Origin: Whitmania pigra
Taxonomy: Eukaryota > Annelida > Clitellata > Hirudinida > Haemopidae
DNA length: 64,000 nt
Direction: 5' to 3'
Assembly (NCBI GenBank): GCA_021613335.1
Contig: JAJTWR010000431.1
Span: 682,001-746,000 of the forward strand
Translations under genes and position numbers: made by a program
The notes under the pieces: generated by a model
Databases searched by the model: none
What the model was told of the DNA's origin: nothing
Seen by the model: only the letters and a program-made list of their open reading frames with translations
Part shown: positions 28,051-39,074 of the stretch, in pieces
Numbering within the stretch: the stretch's first letter is position 1
How the letters are laid out: the number at the start of each line of letters is the position of its first letter

Positions 28051-29250
28051 CTACTTCAGCTTGGCAGCAAGCTCCCGGCACAACGTATCATCGGATTCTC
28101 GAAGTGCCACCGCCTCGGTGTACGCATCGTCGAGAGTTTTCATTGTCTGGGTGACGGACTCGCGCTTTCGTGCGGCGTCGATCACACCTTTCACTTCGGC
28201 ACGCTGTAGCGCTACGAGCGAGTTCTCGCCGACGGCGTTCGCTTCCTGAATTGCGAAGAGGTAGTTGTCGTCGGCCGCGAGGAGTGCCTTGCAGGAGTTG
28301 TAGGTTGCCACAAGACCGCGGGTGCGCACATTCGGAGCGCGCTCGAAGTCCATCACCCGCTCGACACGCTCGGCGGCGGCCAGCGTCACGTCTGCGAAAC
28401 GCCGCTCGAAGATGATGCTCCATTGTCCGAGCTGCTCCTCGAGCGTCGCGCGCGGGTTTGCCTCGCGACGTCGGGAATCCCACACCGGCGGCCGGTATAG
28501 GAAGCGGCCTCGGCCAGGGGGGAGTTGGAACCCTTGCAGCGTCTGTTCGGCGCAGGTCGTAAACGTCTTCGAAGTGGAGAGGACCCGGTACTCGGGGGCG
28601 CGGTCGGGCTGCAGCGTAACTTCGACCGCCCAGACCGGGCTGTCCGCGGTGCTGATGGCCCGGTAACATGGGCACAGCAGTGTTTGGCCACTGCGGAGGA
28701 TGACTGCGGAGCGGGACACCAAGTCGTCATCTTCCGGGAGCGGCGGCGGTACGTCGGTTATCGCCACTGTGAGGTCATTGGGGTTCGGATCCACGCCCAA
28801 GTCGGTGCCGTCGGTCGCCCTCGCATCGCGGACTTTCAGCCGCCGAGCCACGGCGAGCACGCAGGTTTGACCGCGCTCGCTTATGCCCGAGCTCATGAGG
28901 CCGAAGCGCACAGTGCGATTGGGGAGAATCGCCGCTTGAATCTGAGCGTCGAAAGGTTCGTCGAGGCGCGTCGCGGAGCGAAGCAGGCACTCGCGGAAGG
29001 CGGGCATGGAGCTCATGATGCCGCCGCGCACGCCATCTTCGTTCAGCGGAACCTCGGTGCGTCGGACCGAGCAGGTGGCGATATCGAAGCCCCCTCCCCC
29101 GTCGAGCACAACCTCCGGCGGTGCTTTCTCGGAGGAGGTGCGCACAGCCGTAGCGCAGCCGTTTGCCAGCAAGAAGGAAACGAGCGCTACCGGTATGGTG
29201 TTTGCATTCCTCACGTCGAACGATCTAGACACCATGCGGGCGGGACGCAA
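28051..29250 (-). CDS. Lipoprotein of unknown family (paralogue B)
   Basis: The 399-aa protein shares the cysteine pattern and layout of the gene at 26818-28008. TTG at 29250 is chosen as start because AAGGAG stands five bases upstream; ATG at 29235 and GTG at 29214 are alternatives and all give a signal peptide ending FLLANGC. The gene starts 26 bases from the divergent ettA start, so both promoters must overlap there. It heads the run of lipoprotein genes that ends with hrpB (gaps of 42, 55, 17 and 21 bases), which suggests a single operon. Confidence 0.6.
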   Translation of the reverse strand: MRPARMVSRSFDVRNANTIPVALVSFLLANGCATAVRTSSEKAPPEVVLDGGGGFDIATCSVRRTEVPLNEDGVRGGIMSSMPAFRECLLRSATRLDEPFDAQIQAAILPNRTVRFGLMSSGISERGQTCVLAVARRLKVRDARATDGTDLGVDPNPNDLTVAITDVPPPLPEDDDLVSRSAVILRSGQTLLCPCYRAISTADSPVWAVEVTLQPDRAPEYRVLSTSKTFTTCAEQTLQGFQLPPGRGRFLYRPPVWDSRRREANPRATLEEQLGQWSIIFERRFADVTLAAAERVERVMDFERAPNVRTRGLVATYNSCKALLAADDNYLFAIQEANAVGENSLVALQRAEVKGVIDAARKRESVTQTMKTLDDAYTEAVALRESDDTLCRELAAKLK

Positions 29251-29276
29251 AAAATCTCCTTCGAAGAAAGAGCTCC

Positions 29277-30953
29277 ATGGCTGAAAACTTCATCTTCACA
29301 ATGCAGGACCTCCGCAAGGCAAAAGGCGGACAGGAGATACTCAAAGGCATCTGGCTCTCGTTTCTGCCAGGGGCAAAAATCGGGGTCCTCGGCCCGAACG
29401 GCGCCGGGAAGTCTACCCTGCTGCGCATCATGGCCGGCCTCGACAACGAGTTCACGGGCACGGCGCGACCAGACCCGAGGGCGCGGGTCGGCTACCTCGC
29501 CCAGGAGCCGAAGCTCGACGAGTCGCTCGACGTGCTCGGCAACGTCAAGCTCGCGGTGAAGAAGACGACCGAACTCCTGCAGCGCTTCGAGCAGGTTTCC
29601 AATGCCTTCTCGGAGCCCGATGCGGACATGGACAAGTTGCTCGCCGAACAGGCGACGCTGCAAGACGCCATCGACGCGGTGAACGGCTGGGAGCTCGACC
29701 GCACACTGGAGATTGCGATGGACGCGCTGCGCTTGCCGCCGCCGGACGCGAACGTGGCCCACCTCTCCGGAGGCGAGCGCCGTCGGGTGGCGCTGTGCCG
29801 CATCCTGCTGGAGAAGCCGGACCTGCTGCTCCTCGACGAGCCGACCAACCACCTCGACGCTGAATCCGTCGAGTGGCTGCAGATTCACCTGAAGGAGTAC
29901 CCAGGCACCATCGTCTGCGTCACCCACGACCGCTACTTCCTCGACGAGGCCTGCCAGTGGATTTTGGAGCTCGACCGCGGCGAGGGCGTGCCCTGGAAAG
30001 GGAACTACTCGAGCTGGCTCGACCAGAAGAAAAAGCGCCTCGCTTTAGAAGAGAAGACGACGTCGGCGCGGCAGAAATTCCTGGAGCGCGAACTTGCCTG
30101 GGTGTCCTCGAGCGCGAAGGCGCGGCAGGCGAAGTCGAAGGCTCGCCTCGAACGCTACGAGGAAATGCGCAGCGAATTCGAGAGCCGCAACAAGGGCGAT
30201 TCGACTGGCGAAATCCACATCCCGCCGGGGCCAAAGCTCGGCGAAGACGTGGTGGAGGCGAAAGCGGTGCGGAAGGCTTTCGGCGACAAGTTGCTGTTTG
30301 AGGACTTGGCGTTTCGGTTGCCGCGCAACGGAATTGTCGGCGTCATCGGGCCTAACGGTGCCGGAAAGACGACGCTCTTCCGGATGATTATCGGCGAGGA
30401 GACCCCCGACGCGGGCACGCTGAAGGTCGGCCCGTCGGTGAAGCTCGCGTATGTCGACCAATCTCGCGATGCGCTCGTCGGCGACAACAGCGTTTGGGAA
30501 GAAGTCTCCCACGGACAAGAGCACCTGGACTTGGGCGGTCGGGTTGTGCCGTCGCGGGCGTACCTCTCCTGGTTTGCGTTCAAAGGGGCAGACCAGCAAA
30601 AGAAGGTGAAGAACCTCTCCGGGGGCGAGCGCAACCGGGTGCACTTAGCGAAGTTGCTCCACAGCGGCGGAAACCTGCTCCTGCTCGACGAGCCGACGAA
30701 CGACCTCGACGTCGAAACGCTGCGCAGCCTTGAGGAAGCGCTCGAATCCTTCGCCGGGTGCGCGGTCATCATCAGCCACGACCGCTGGTTCTTGGATCGC
30801 ATCGCCACCCACATCCTCGCCTTCGAGGGCAACTCGCAGGTGGTCTGGTTCGCGGGCAACTACCAGGACTACGAAGCCGACAAGAAGAAGCGCCTTGGCG
30901 CCGAGGCGTTGACGCCACGGCGCATCAAGTACAAGCCGCTGGTGCGGAAGTAG
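29277..30953 (+). CDS. ettA: Energy-dependent translational throttle protein EttA (ABC-F)
   Basis: The 558-aa protein has two ABC ATPase domains without membrane helices. Walker A motifs are GPNGAGKST (39-47) and GPNGAGKTT in the second half; signatures are LSGGERRRVALCR and LSGGERNRVHLAK; both Walker B motifs read LLLDEPTN(H/D)LD. The linker contains the ABC-F P-site interaction region (LAWVSSSAKARQAKSKARLERYEEM), and the insert in domain 1 (GNVKLAVKKTTELLQRFEQV) matches the EttA arm. It binds the ribosomal E site and gates the first peptide bond according to energy state. Length is that of EttA (555 aa in E. coli). Confidence 0.92.
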   Translation: MAENFIFTMQDLRKAKGGQEILKGIWLSFLPGAKIGVLGPNGAGKSTLLRIMAGLDNEFTGTARPDPRARVGYLAQEPKLDESLDVLGNVKLAVKKTTELLQRFEQVSNAFSEPDADMDKLLAEQATLQDAIDAVNGWELDRTLEIAMDALRLPPPDANVAHLSGGERRRVALCRILLEKPDLLLLDEPTNHLDAESVEWLQIHLKEYPGTIVCVTHDRYFLDEACQWILELDRGEGVPWKGNYSSWLDQKKKRLALEEKTTSARQKFLERELAWVSSSAKARQAKSKARLERYEEMRSEFESRNKGDSTGEIHIPPGPKLGEDVVEAKAVRKAFGDKLLFEDLAFRLPRNGIVGVIGPNGAGKTTLFRMIIGEETPDAGTLKVGPSVKLAYVDQSRDALVGDNSVWEEVSHGQEHLDLGGRVVPSRAYLSWFAFKGADQQKKVKNLSGGERNRVHLAKLLHSGGNLLLLDEPTNDLDVETLRSLEEALESFAGCAVIISHDRWFLDRIATHILAFEGNSQVVWFAGNYQDYEADKKKRLGAEALTPRRIKYKPLVRK

Positions 30954-30957
30954 CCGC

Positions 30958-32169
30958 TTAGCGGCCGGCGGCGAGGAGCGCTTCTAGGTGCGCGAGCGCC
31001 TCGGCGTTGTAAGCGAGGCGGCGCATGCGTGCGTCGTCGGGCAAGGCAGCGTAGGCGCGGAAAATCGACTCGAGGTTCTCGCGCTGGCCGTTGGTGGCGA
31101 CATGCGCGAGGTCGAGCGACGCTTCGGTTGAGCTCACCGCTTCTTCCCAGTTGTTGTCCGGTGTGAAGCCGGCTTCGAGGAGCGCCGCGCAAAGCTTGCC
31201 GGCAGCGAGGCGCATGCGCACCTCGCCAAAATACTCCCCGGCTACTTCTGCGCCACCGAGGACGAGGAGCCCTTGCGCAAGGCGCGGGTCGAGGTCGCCG
31301 GTGCCGTCTTCGTTCGCGAGCGAGCGCTCGACTTGTTCGGTAATGGTCGCGAGCGCTGCTTCCGCCGGAAGGGGGATGGCCTCGCCGAGCTCGGTCAAGT
31401 ACACCACTGCCAAGGCGCAGTCGGGGCCGCCATCGGCGATGACTTCCATCGCCCGCTTGACCATCGAAGAGTCGGGGATAGCGCGGCGCCCTTCGAGGCG
31501 CGACTTGACCGCATCGCGGTACAGGAATTCAAAGCTCGCCCCGGAGCCGAGCCGCAGCGGCGGCGGGAGGCGGAGCGACGGCACGTCGAGCACCCAGGTG
31601 GGCGGGTTCGCCGCGTGCTTGAGCCAGCGCATGAGGTAGCGGACCGGCTCGTCGCCAGGGCGAAACGGCGGCAACTCCGACTCGGCGTTTTGTTGGGCGA
31701 CGATGGCGGCGGTGCGCTGCTCGCGGGTGAAGCTGGTGATGCCGACGACCGGTGGGGGCGGCGCGGGCGGCGCGTCCACGCCGTCGACACCGGTAACCCG
31801 GTCGAGGTCGCAGTCGTCGAATTCCACACCGTCGAGTCCTTCGGCGTTGGTGAAATCGCAGCGGACGAGTTTCAGGCGCTCGAAAGTCGCGCCGTCGAGC
31901 TTTGCGCCGCGGAAGTCGCAGTCCTGCAGGCGGCCACCGTGAAAATAAGCGTTGGAGAGGTCAGCTTCGCGGAAGGAGACTCGGGAGAGGTCGCATTTTT
32001 CCCACTCGGTGCCGACGAGTGTGAGCCCGGAGAGGTCGGCATTCGCGGAGAAGAGTTGGGGAAAAGTCGCACCCGTGCAGTCGGTTTGCACACGGTTCGC
32101 CCGCCGAGCATCGTTCCATTGTTTACTGCCGTGCTTGAGGAGAGATTCGATTGAGAGCTGCTTGACCAT
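30958..32169 (-). CDS. Pentapeptide-repeat protein with long C-terminal domain
   Basis: Residues about 25-130 of 403 hold a right-handed beta-helix of pentapeptide repeats A(D/N)LxX, for example ANADLSGLTLVGTEWEKCDL, FREADLSNAYFHGGRLQDC and FRGAKLDGATFERLKLVRC. A Pro-rich hinge (APPAPPPPVV) leads to a helical domain of 250 residues that I cannot assign. The gene is convergent with ettA, separated by four bases, and single. Quinolone-resistance type Qnr proteins are shorter and lack the C-terminal part, so that role is unlikely. Upstream, 32170-32381 holds no gene. Confidence 0.7.
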   Translation of the reverse strand: MVKQLSIESLLKHGSKQWNDARRANRVQTDCTGATFPQLFSANADLSGLTLVGTEWEKCDLSRVSFREADLSNAYFHGGRLQDCDFRGAKLDGATFERLKLVRCDFTNAEGLDGVEFDDCDLDRVTGVDGVDAPPAPPPPVVGITSFTREQRTAAIVAQQNAESELPPFRPGDEPVRYLMRWLKHAANPPTWVLDVPSLRLPPPLRLGSGASFEFLYRDAVKSRLEGRRAIPDSSMVKRAMEVIADGGPDCALAVVYLTELGEAIPLPAEAALATITEQVERSLANEDGTGDLDPRLAQGLLVLGGAEVAGEYFGEVRMRLAAGKLCAALLEAGFTPDNNWEEAVSSTEASLDLAHVATNGQRENLESIFRAYAALPDDARMRRLAYNAEALAHLEALLAAGR

Positions 32170-32423
32170 AGGTCAGTGGCTTCTAGCGTTAGAAACGCCG
32201 AGCGGCTAGTCCCTCGTTCTTCCGCTCGATGTGAACGTGCGTTGCCGCGCACTTGTAAATTCTCTGAGCTCCGCCCGAACTCTAGCCAAGATGCAGGTTC
32301 TTTTTTTGGGTATAAAGTCGGGAAAAGTCCATGTGGCCGCGTCAGGACAAACATAGGTGCTGACCGGAAACGAATCGGCACATGCCTCAAGGTCGAAGGA
32401 ATGCCCGAGGAGAGAGCATAAGG

Positions 32424-33677
32424 ATGTCAGAGCATTCCGAACTACCTGACGACTCCGGTACACCCAGCCCCGCTCGTATCGAGTCTCTGCGAGTAGAAAA
32501 CTACCGGGTACTCCGAAGCGTGGAGTTGAATCACTTCCAGCCGCTCACAGTGCTTCTGGGTCCAAATGGAAGCGGCAAGTCAACCGTGTTCGATGTTTTC
32601 AACTTCCTCTCCGAGTGCTTTCAGGTCGGACTCAGGCAAGCGTGGGATCGGCGCGGTCGCGCCAAAGAATTGCGAACGCGGGGACAAACCGGCCCTGTCA
32701 CCATCGAGATAAAATATCGCGAGAAGCCCAATCTGCCGCTCATCACCTATCACCTCGCAATCGACGAGGGACCTAAGGGTCCGATCGTCGCCGCCGAATG
32801 GCTCCAATGGCGACGAGGAGCCAAAGGGAAGCCGTTTCGCTTCCTCGACTATAAAGACGGACAGGGCCGGGTCATCAGCGGTGAGATGCCTGACGAGAAG
32901 AGCAAGCGAATCGAGCAGACCTTACGCTCGAGCGATCTTCTCGCTGTGAGCACGCTGGGGCAGCTCGCCGAACATCCTCGGGTAGCCGCCCTCCGTGAGT
33001 TCATCACCGATTGGTATGTCTCTTACCTCTCCATCGACGACACCCGGGGACAACCGGTCGCGGGCCCGGATAACCGATTGAGTAAGACTGGCGACAATCT
33101 TCCCAACGTCATCCAATTCCTCAAGGAGAGTCACCCGAAGCAACTCGAAGAGATATTCACTATTCTCCGACGCCGTGTGCCCCGCCTCGAAAAAGTGCTC
33201 GCTGAGTCCATGCCGGATGGTCGACTCTTGCTCCAACTCAAAGATGCGCCGTTCGAGCAACCCGTCCTGTCCCGTTTTGCCTCCGATGGCACACTGAAGC
33301 TTCTCGCCTACATGACCGTGCTCCACGATCCTTCACCACCGAGATTCATCGGGATTGAGGAGCCGGAAAACTTCCTTCATCCGAGGCTCCTGCCAGAACT
33401 CGCCGAAGAGTGCCGAGGAGCAGCGGCCCGTTCCCAACTGTTGGTGACCACCCATTCTCCCTTCTTTTTGAACGGCCTGCGCGCCGATGAAGTGCGGATT
33501 CTCTATCGCGACGACCAGGGCTATGCGCGATCGCTTCGCGCTTCGGACGTTCGGGGAGTGCCTGAATTTCTCGACGCCGGAGCATCGTTGGGCCATCTCT
33601 GGCTTGAGGGACACTTTGGCGTCGGGGACCCACTCGTGAACTCAGGGGGTCCAGCGGCAAAGGTGAAGTCGGGATGA
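32424..33677 (+). CDS. AAA-family ATPase (AAA_21/OLD-like), predicted defence protein
   Basis: The protein of about 417 aa has an SMC/RecF-type ATPase: [19 protein letters not shown], Walker [10 protein letters not shown] (residues 46-54 from this start), [15 protein letters not shown] as signature-like segment, Walker [14 protein letters not shown] and the switch [12 protein letters not shown]. It ends without a TOPRIM nuclease. I use the ATG at 32424, which has GAGGAGAG upstream; ATG at 32382 is possible. In other genomes this ATPase is paired with a DUF4276 protein; here the partner, starting inside its stop codon, is deleted. The pair sits as an insertion between the pentapeptide gene and the ATP synthase genes. 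Confidence 0.75.
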   Translation: MSEHSELPDDSGTPSPARIESLRVENYRVLRSVELNHFQPLTVLLGPNGSGKSTVFDVFNFLSECFQVGLRQAWDRRGRAKELRTRGQTGPVTIEIKYREKPNLPLITYHLAIDEGPKGPIVAAEWLQWRRGAKGKPFRFLDYKDGQGRVISGEMPDEKSKRIEQTLRSSDLLAVSTLGQLAEHPRVAALREFITDWYVSYLSIDDTRGQPVAGPDNRLSKTGDNLPNVIQFLKESHPKQLEEIFTILRRRVPRLEKVLAESMPDGRLLLQLKDAPFEQPVLSRFASDGTLKLLAYMTVLHDPSPPRFIGIEEPENFLHPRLLPELAEECRGAAARSQLLVTTHSPFFLNGLRADEVRILYRDDQGYARSLRASDVRGVPEFLDAGASLGHLWLEGHFGVGDPLVNSGGPAAKVKSG

Positions 33678-34106
33678 GTGTTGAGCGAATCTTACTTCAC
33701 GTCGAGGAGCCCTCCATGGCTGAAGGCCCGCCTTGACAAGATGGCCACTGAGGCCGGTCTCCTCACCCGTTCGAAAGCGGGCTCCAAACCCTACGTCGTG
33801 GTCAACCGCATTGCGATAGAGGAGTTGGAGGCGTGGTACTTCGGCGACTGGGAGGCGGTGCGAACGTCATACCCCCGAGTCCCTGCAACTGTGCCGTCGC
33901 AGGCCAAGTTTCGAAACCCAGATGCCATAACCGGTGGCACTTGGGAGGCTCTGCAGCGGGTCCTACAGCAAGCGGGATACCTCAAGATGGGGCTTGCGAA
34001 AATCGAGGCCGCGCAATCCATCGCCCCCCACATGGAGCCCGCTCGCAATCGTTCGCGGAGCTTTCAAGTGTTGCGCGAGGCGCTCGCCGAAATTGCAGCA
34101 ACTTGA
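33674..34106 (+). pseudogene. DUF4276-family protein, internally deleted and frameshifted
   Basis: An ATG at 33674 overlaps the TGA of the ATPase gene and opens a family-typical N-terminus (VERILLHVEEPSM), but this frame stops at 33736. In another frame the text resumes at about 33719 with LKARLDKMATEAG and continues through the strongly conserved VVNRIAIEELEAWYFGDW, GGTWEALQRVLQ and AQSIAPHMEPARNRSRSFQV to a normal end. Roughly 70 residues expected between these blocks are missing. A TTG at 33678 could start the second frame, but the product would lack the N-terminal half of the fold. Intact members have about 200 residues. Confidence 0.75.
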
Positions 34107-34136
34107 ACTGTCTCGAAGCTTGACCGAGGCAGCGAA

Positions 34137-34397
34137 CTAAGCCACCAACTCCGCGCGGTCGGCGAGGATGCGCACCAGCGTGGGACCGGCCTCGGCGAAA
34201 CCGCCGGTCACCCGATACTGGGTGCTCTTACCGCCGTCTTTCACCGTGAGGATGCCTTCCACCAGCACCGCGAGGTACGGGGTGTGCCCCGGGCGAACCC
34301 CGAAGAGGCCCTCCGCTCCGGGGATGATGACTTCATCCGCGCTGACTTTCGAGACCAGGGTCTCCGGAGTGACCACTTCGACTTCGAGCTTCGCCAC
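34137..34397 (-). CDS. atpC: ATP synthase epsilon subunit, N-terminal domain only
   Basis: The 86-aa protein is the beta-sandwich domain of the F1 epsilon subunit: LEVEVVTPETLVSKVSADEVIIPGAEGLFGVRPGHTPYLAVL and VTGGFAEAGPTLVRILADRAEL. The C-terminal helical hairpin (about 50 residues) that inhibits ATP hydrolysis in E. coli and Bacillus is absent; the stop follows the last strand directly, and downstream no helix-coding frame is seen. Similar short epsilons are known in green sulfur bacteria. GTG start with AGGAGG six bases upstream; nine bases separate it from atpD. Confidence 0.88.
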   Translation of the reverse strand: MAKLEVEVVTPETLVSKVSADEVIIPGAEGLFGVRPGHTPYLAVLVEGILTVKDGGKSTQYRVTGGFAEAGPTLVRILADRAELVA

Positions 34398-34406
34398 GGG
34401 TTCCTC

Positions 34407-35978
<1,572 letters not shown>

Positions 35979-36198
35979 CTATGACGTGGCGGGGACGTGG
36001 CGGGCGCAAGGTCACACAAAACCACCGGTAGGCTTAGGTGCCTCCCCCTCCCGGGTTCGGGCACCGGGCCACGCCGAAGGGTCGCCATTGCTGGTCGGGT
36101 GCTTCGTTTCCGAGAGCCTCCGAGGGGCACGTGCGATCGCTGCTGGTCCTGTCTACGCGCTGATAGCACATAGTCGGCAACAGCGTTAGGAGGTTCCG

Positions 36199-36996
36199 AT
36201 GCTTTTTGGGCGCATGATGTCGTTTCCTTTGACCCTTCGGCACCTGCTGACTCGGGGCGAGGCATATTTTTCCAGCCAGGAACTCCTCTGGCGCACCCCG
36301 GACCGCACCATCCACCGTACGAGCTACGGCGAGGTGCTTGCCCGCGTAGCGCGCCTCGCCCGCGCGCTGCAGTCGCTGGGCGTCCGCCCAGGAGACCGGG
36401 TCGCCACCCTCTGCTGGAACCACCGGGCGCACTTCGAGCTGTACTTGGCGGTACCGGCCATGGGCGCCGTCGTCCACCCGCTCAACGTGCGCGCCCCGGA
36501 GGAGGACCTCTCGTTTATCTCGCGCCACGCGGAAGACAGCATCCTGGTGGTCGACCGCTCGCTCCTCGATAAAGCAGCGCCGCTCCGCGCCGCCGCGACG
36601 CACCTGCGGCATGTCGTTGTGGTCCCCGATGACGGCCCCGTCGCCCCGGAAGACGGCCTCGACTACGAAGCGCTCCTCGCCCGCGTACCCGCGAAGTTCG
36701 ACTACCCGGAGTTCGACGAAAACACCGCGGCGATGCTCTGCTACACCTCCGGCACCACCGGCGGGCCGCGCGGCGTCCTCTACAGCCACCGCTCGACGGT
36801 GCTGCACGCACTCTCGGTGTGCAACGCCGGCGCGCTCGGCGCAGGCCAAGCGGACACGCTCCTCCCGGCGGTCTCAATGTTCCACGCCGCCGCCTGGGGG
36901 CTCCCCTACGTGGCGCTCCTCACCGGCGCCAAGCTCGTGCTCCCTGGGCCGCGCCTCGACGCGACTTCGCTCCTCGAACTCTTCGCGACGGCGCGG

Positions 36997-37029
<33 letters not shown>

Positions 37030-37815
37030 CTTTCGGTGCTCGCGGCGTTGGACCAGGAGCCCAAGCGCTTCGACCTGTCGCCGCTGCGTTTCATCTTCTC
37101 CGGCGGGGCTGCCGCGCCGCCAGCGATGATCGACGGCTTCCGCGAGCGGCACGGGGTCCGAATCATCCACTCCTGGGGGATGACCGAGCTGAACCCGGTC
37201 GGCACCTTCGCCCGCGTGCCCCGTGGCGTGAGTACCCCCATGGCCGAGTATGCCCAGGGCATTCCGATTCCGCTCGTGGAGATGCGCCTGCGCGACGAAG
37301 CGGAAGCGCCGGTGCCTCACGACGGGCGCACCCCCGGCGCGTTGCAAGTGCGCGGGCCGTTCGTCGCGGGCGGCTACTACCGCAGCGAGCCGTCGGACCT
37401 CGTCACTCCCGACGGCTGGATGCGCACCGGCGACGTCGCCACCATCGACGCGCAGGGCATCCTCCGCATCACCGACCGCACCAAGGATATGATTAAATCC
37501 GGCGGCGAATGGGTGAGCTCGGTGGCGCTCGAAAACGCACTCATGAGCCACCCGGCCATCCACGAGGCAGCAGTCTTCGCCGCCGCCGACCCGAAGTGGG
37601 GCGAAGTCCCGGTGGCCGCCGTCGTCTTCCGCGCTGGCACCACCGCCGAGCCCCGAGAACTCCTCGCCCACCTGGGCGACCGCTTCCCGCGCTTCTGGCG
37701 CCCCCGGCGATTTTTCGTCCTCCCCCACCTTCCGCACGGCCCTACCGGGAAAATCCTCAAAACTGAGCTGCGGTCGCGCTACGTTGGAGGAACCTTGAAA
37801 CCTCACGTGCCATGA
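36199..37815 (+). CDS. Acyl-CoA ligase, AlkK-like (AMP-binding)
   Basis: The 538-aa protein is a complete adenylate-forming enzyme. The P-loop-like motif YTSGTTGGPRGVLYSH is near residues 184-199, A5 reads SWGMTELNP, A7 GWMRTGDVATID, A8 DRTKDMIKSGGEWVSS and A10 LPHGPTGKILK with the catalytic lysine. The layout fits medium/long-chain fatty acid-CoA ligases of the AlkK group; the exact substrate is unknown. Start: ATG at 36199 with AGGAGG six bases upstream. The epimerase gene at 37812 starts inside its stop codon, so the two are expressed together. The 35901-36198 gap holds both divergent promoters. Confidence 0.88.
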
Positions 37816-39074
37816 CGACAGCCCTCATCACCGGTGCCGGAGGATTTCTCGCGTTGCATCTCGCGCGCGCGCTCGTCGCCCGCGGCGTCACGGTCCGGGG
37901 AGTCGCTCGCCGCGACGCAGACTTGAAGGCTGTGCGCGCGCTCGGCGCGACGGCCTACCGTGGCGACGTGACCGACCGGCGAACGCTGCGCGAGCCCATG
38001 GAGGGCGTCGACGTTGTGTTCCACTTGGCGGGCATCCGACGGGCCACGAAGCGCGAGGAATTCTTCTCGGTGAATGCCGAAGGCACGCGCGCCGTCGCTG
38101 AGGAATTCGCTGCGGCGCCGCGCACACCCGCGGGGAAAAAACGCTTCGTCCTCGCAGGCTCGCTCGCGGCCTCGGGCCCGTCGGCGTCCGGAAGTGAGCT
38201 GCGCGAAGACGCGCCCTTCAACCCGAGCGAGTGGTACGGGGCCTCGAAGGCGGAGGCGGAGCGCATCGCGTTCTCGTACAAAGACAGCTTCGAGGTGACG
38301 AGCTGTCGGCCCTCGCGCATTCTCGGCGCTGGCGACCGGGAAAATCTCCCCTTCGCGCGCATCGCCGCCCGCGGCATCGTCTTTGCTATCGGCGGGCGAC
38401 CGCGCCCCATCGCCTTCGTCGACGTAGCAGACGTAGTGCAGCAGTTCATCCTCCAGAGCGAGCACCCGGCGGCCATTGGCGAGGCGTTCTTCTGCTCCAG
38501 CGGCGAGGCGATGACCGTCGAGGAACTGATGCGCAGCTTCGCGAACGCCCTCGGCTACGAGCGCCCGCGGCGGATTCTCGTGCCGCCGTGGCTGCTGCAC
38601 GCGGTCGCCACCGGCGCGGACATGCTGGCGGCGCTCGGCGTCGCGAAGGCGCCGCTCAACCGCAAACTCGCAAAGCAGCTCACTGTTCCCGGCTGGAACT
38701 GCAGCATCGCCAAGGCTCGGGAGCGCCTGGGGTTTACGCCGTCGGTGCGGCTGCAGACGTCGGTTGAGCGCAGCGTCGCGGGTACGTGGCCGAGGGGCTC
38801 CTCGTGCCCCGGAAGCCCTGAGCCCCCCAGCCCTTGTGTTGACGGACAGCTAGACTACTGCAAATCCATAGACCTCTCGGCATCGCTCATGGGGCGCGGC
38901 GCGTTCGACACATTCTCTGGGCTTTGCCGGGATCCGGAGAAGCCGAGTATCCGCCCAGAAACCAGAAAGAATCCCAACGGCAAGGCACACATCACAGCAC
39001 TCTCGATCACTGATACGAGATCGGTACAAACCCTCTGCGTGGTAGGGAGGTGTTTTGTGCCAAGCCACCAGTAA
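37812..39074 (+). CDS. NAD-dependent epimerase/dehydratase (extended SDR), frameshifted near its end
   Basis: Residues 1-320 are an extended SDR: Rossmann motif TGAGGFLALHLARAL, VVFHLAGI, and the catalytic pair Y142-x-x-x-K146 in WYGASKAEAER; a sterol/NDP-sugar-type C-terminal part follows (SCRPSRILGAGDRENLPF, RPIAFVDVADVV). After SVERSVA (about 38780) the frame departs from the family. The plus-one frame from there gives a normal ending, YVAEGLLVPRKP with TGA at 38819-38821, and then only 33 bases to the convergent gene. The literal frame instead runs 85 residues of unlikely composition antisense into that gene. A missing T near 38780 explains this; a sequencing error is possible. Confidence 0.75.
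   Translation: MTTALITGAGGFLALHLARALVARGVTVRGVARRDADLKAVRALGATAYRGDVTDRRTLREPMEGVDVVFHLAGIRRATKREEFFSVNAEGTRAVAEEFAAAPRTPAGKKRFVLAGSLAASGPSASGSELREDAPFNPSEWYGASKAEAERIAFSYKDSFEVTSCRPSRILGAGDRENLPFARIAARGIVFAIGGRPRPIAFVDVADVVQQFILQSEHPAAIGEAFFCSSGEAMTVEELMRSFANALGYERPRRILVPPWLLHAVATGADMLAALGVAKAPLNRKLAKQLTVPGWNCSIAKARERLGFTPSVRLQTSVERSVAGTWPRGSSCPGSPEPPSPCVDGQLDYCKSIDLSASLMGRGAFDTFSGLCRDPEKPSIRPETRKNPNGKAHITALSITDTRSVQTLCVVGRCFVPSHQ

Noticed and set aside
30958..32169. Qnr-type quinolone protection by the pentapeptide protein
   Set aside because: The repeat region is short and a large unrelated domain follows; the layout differs from Qnr proteins.
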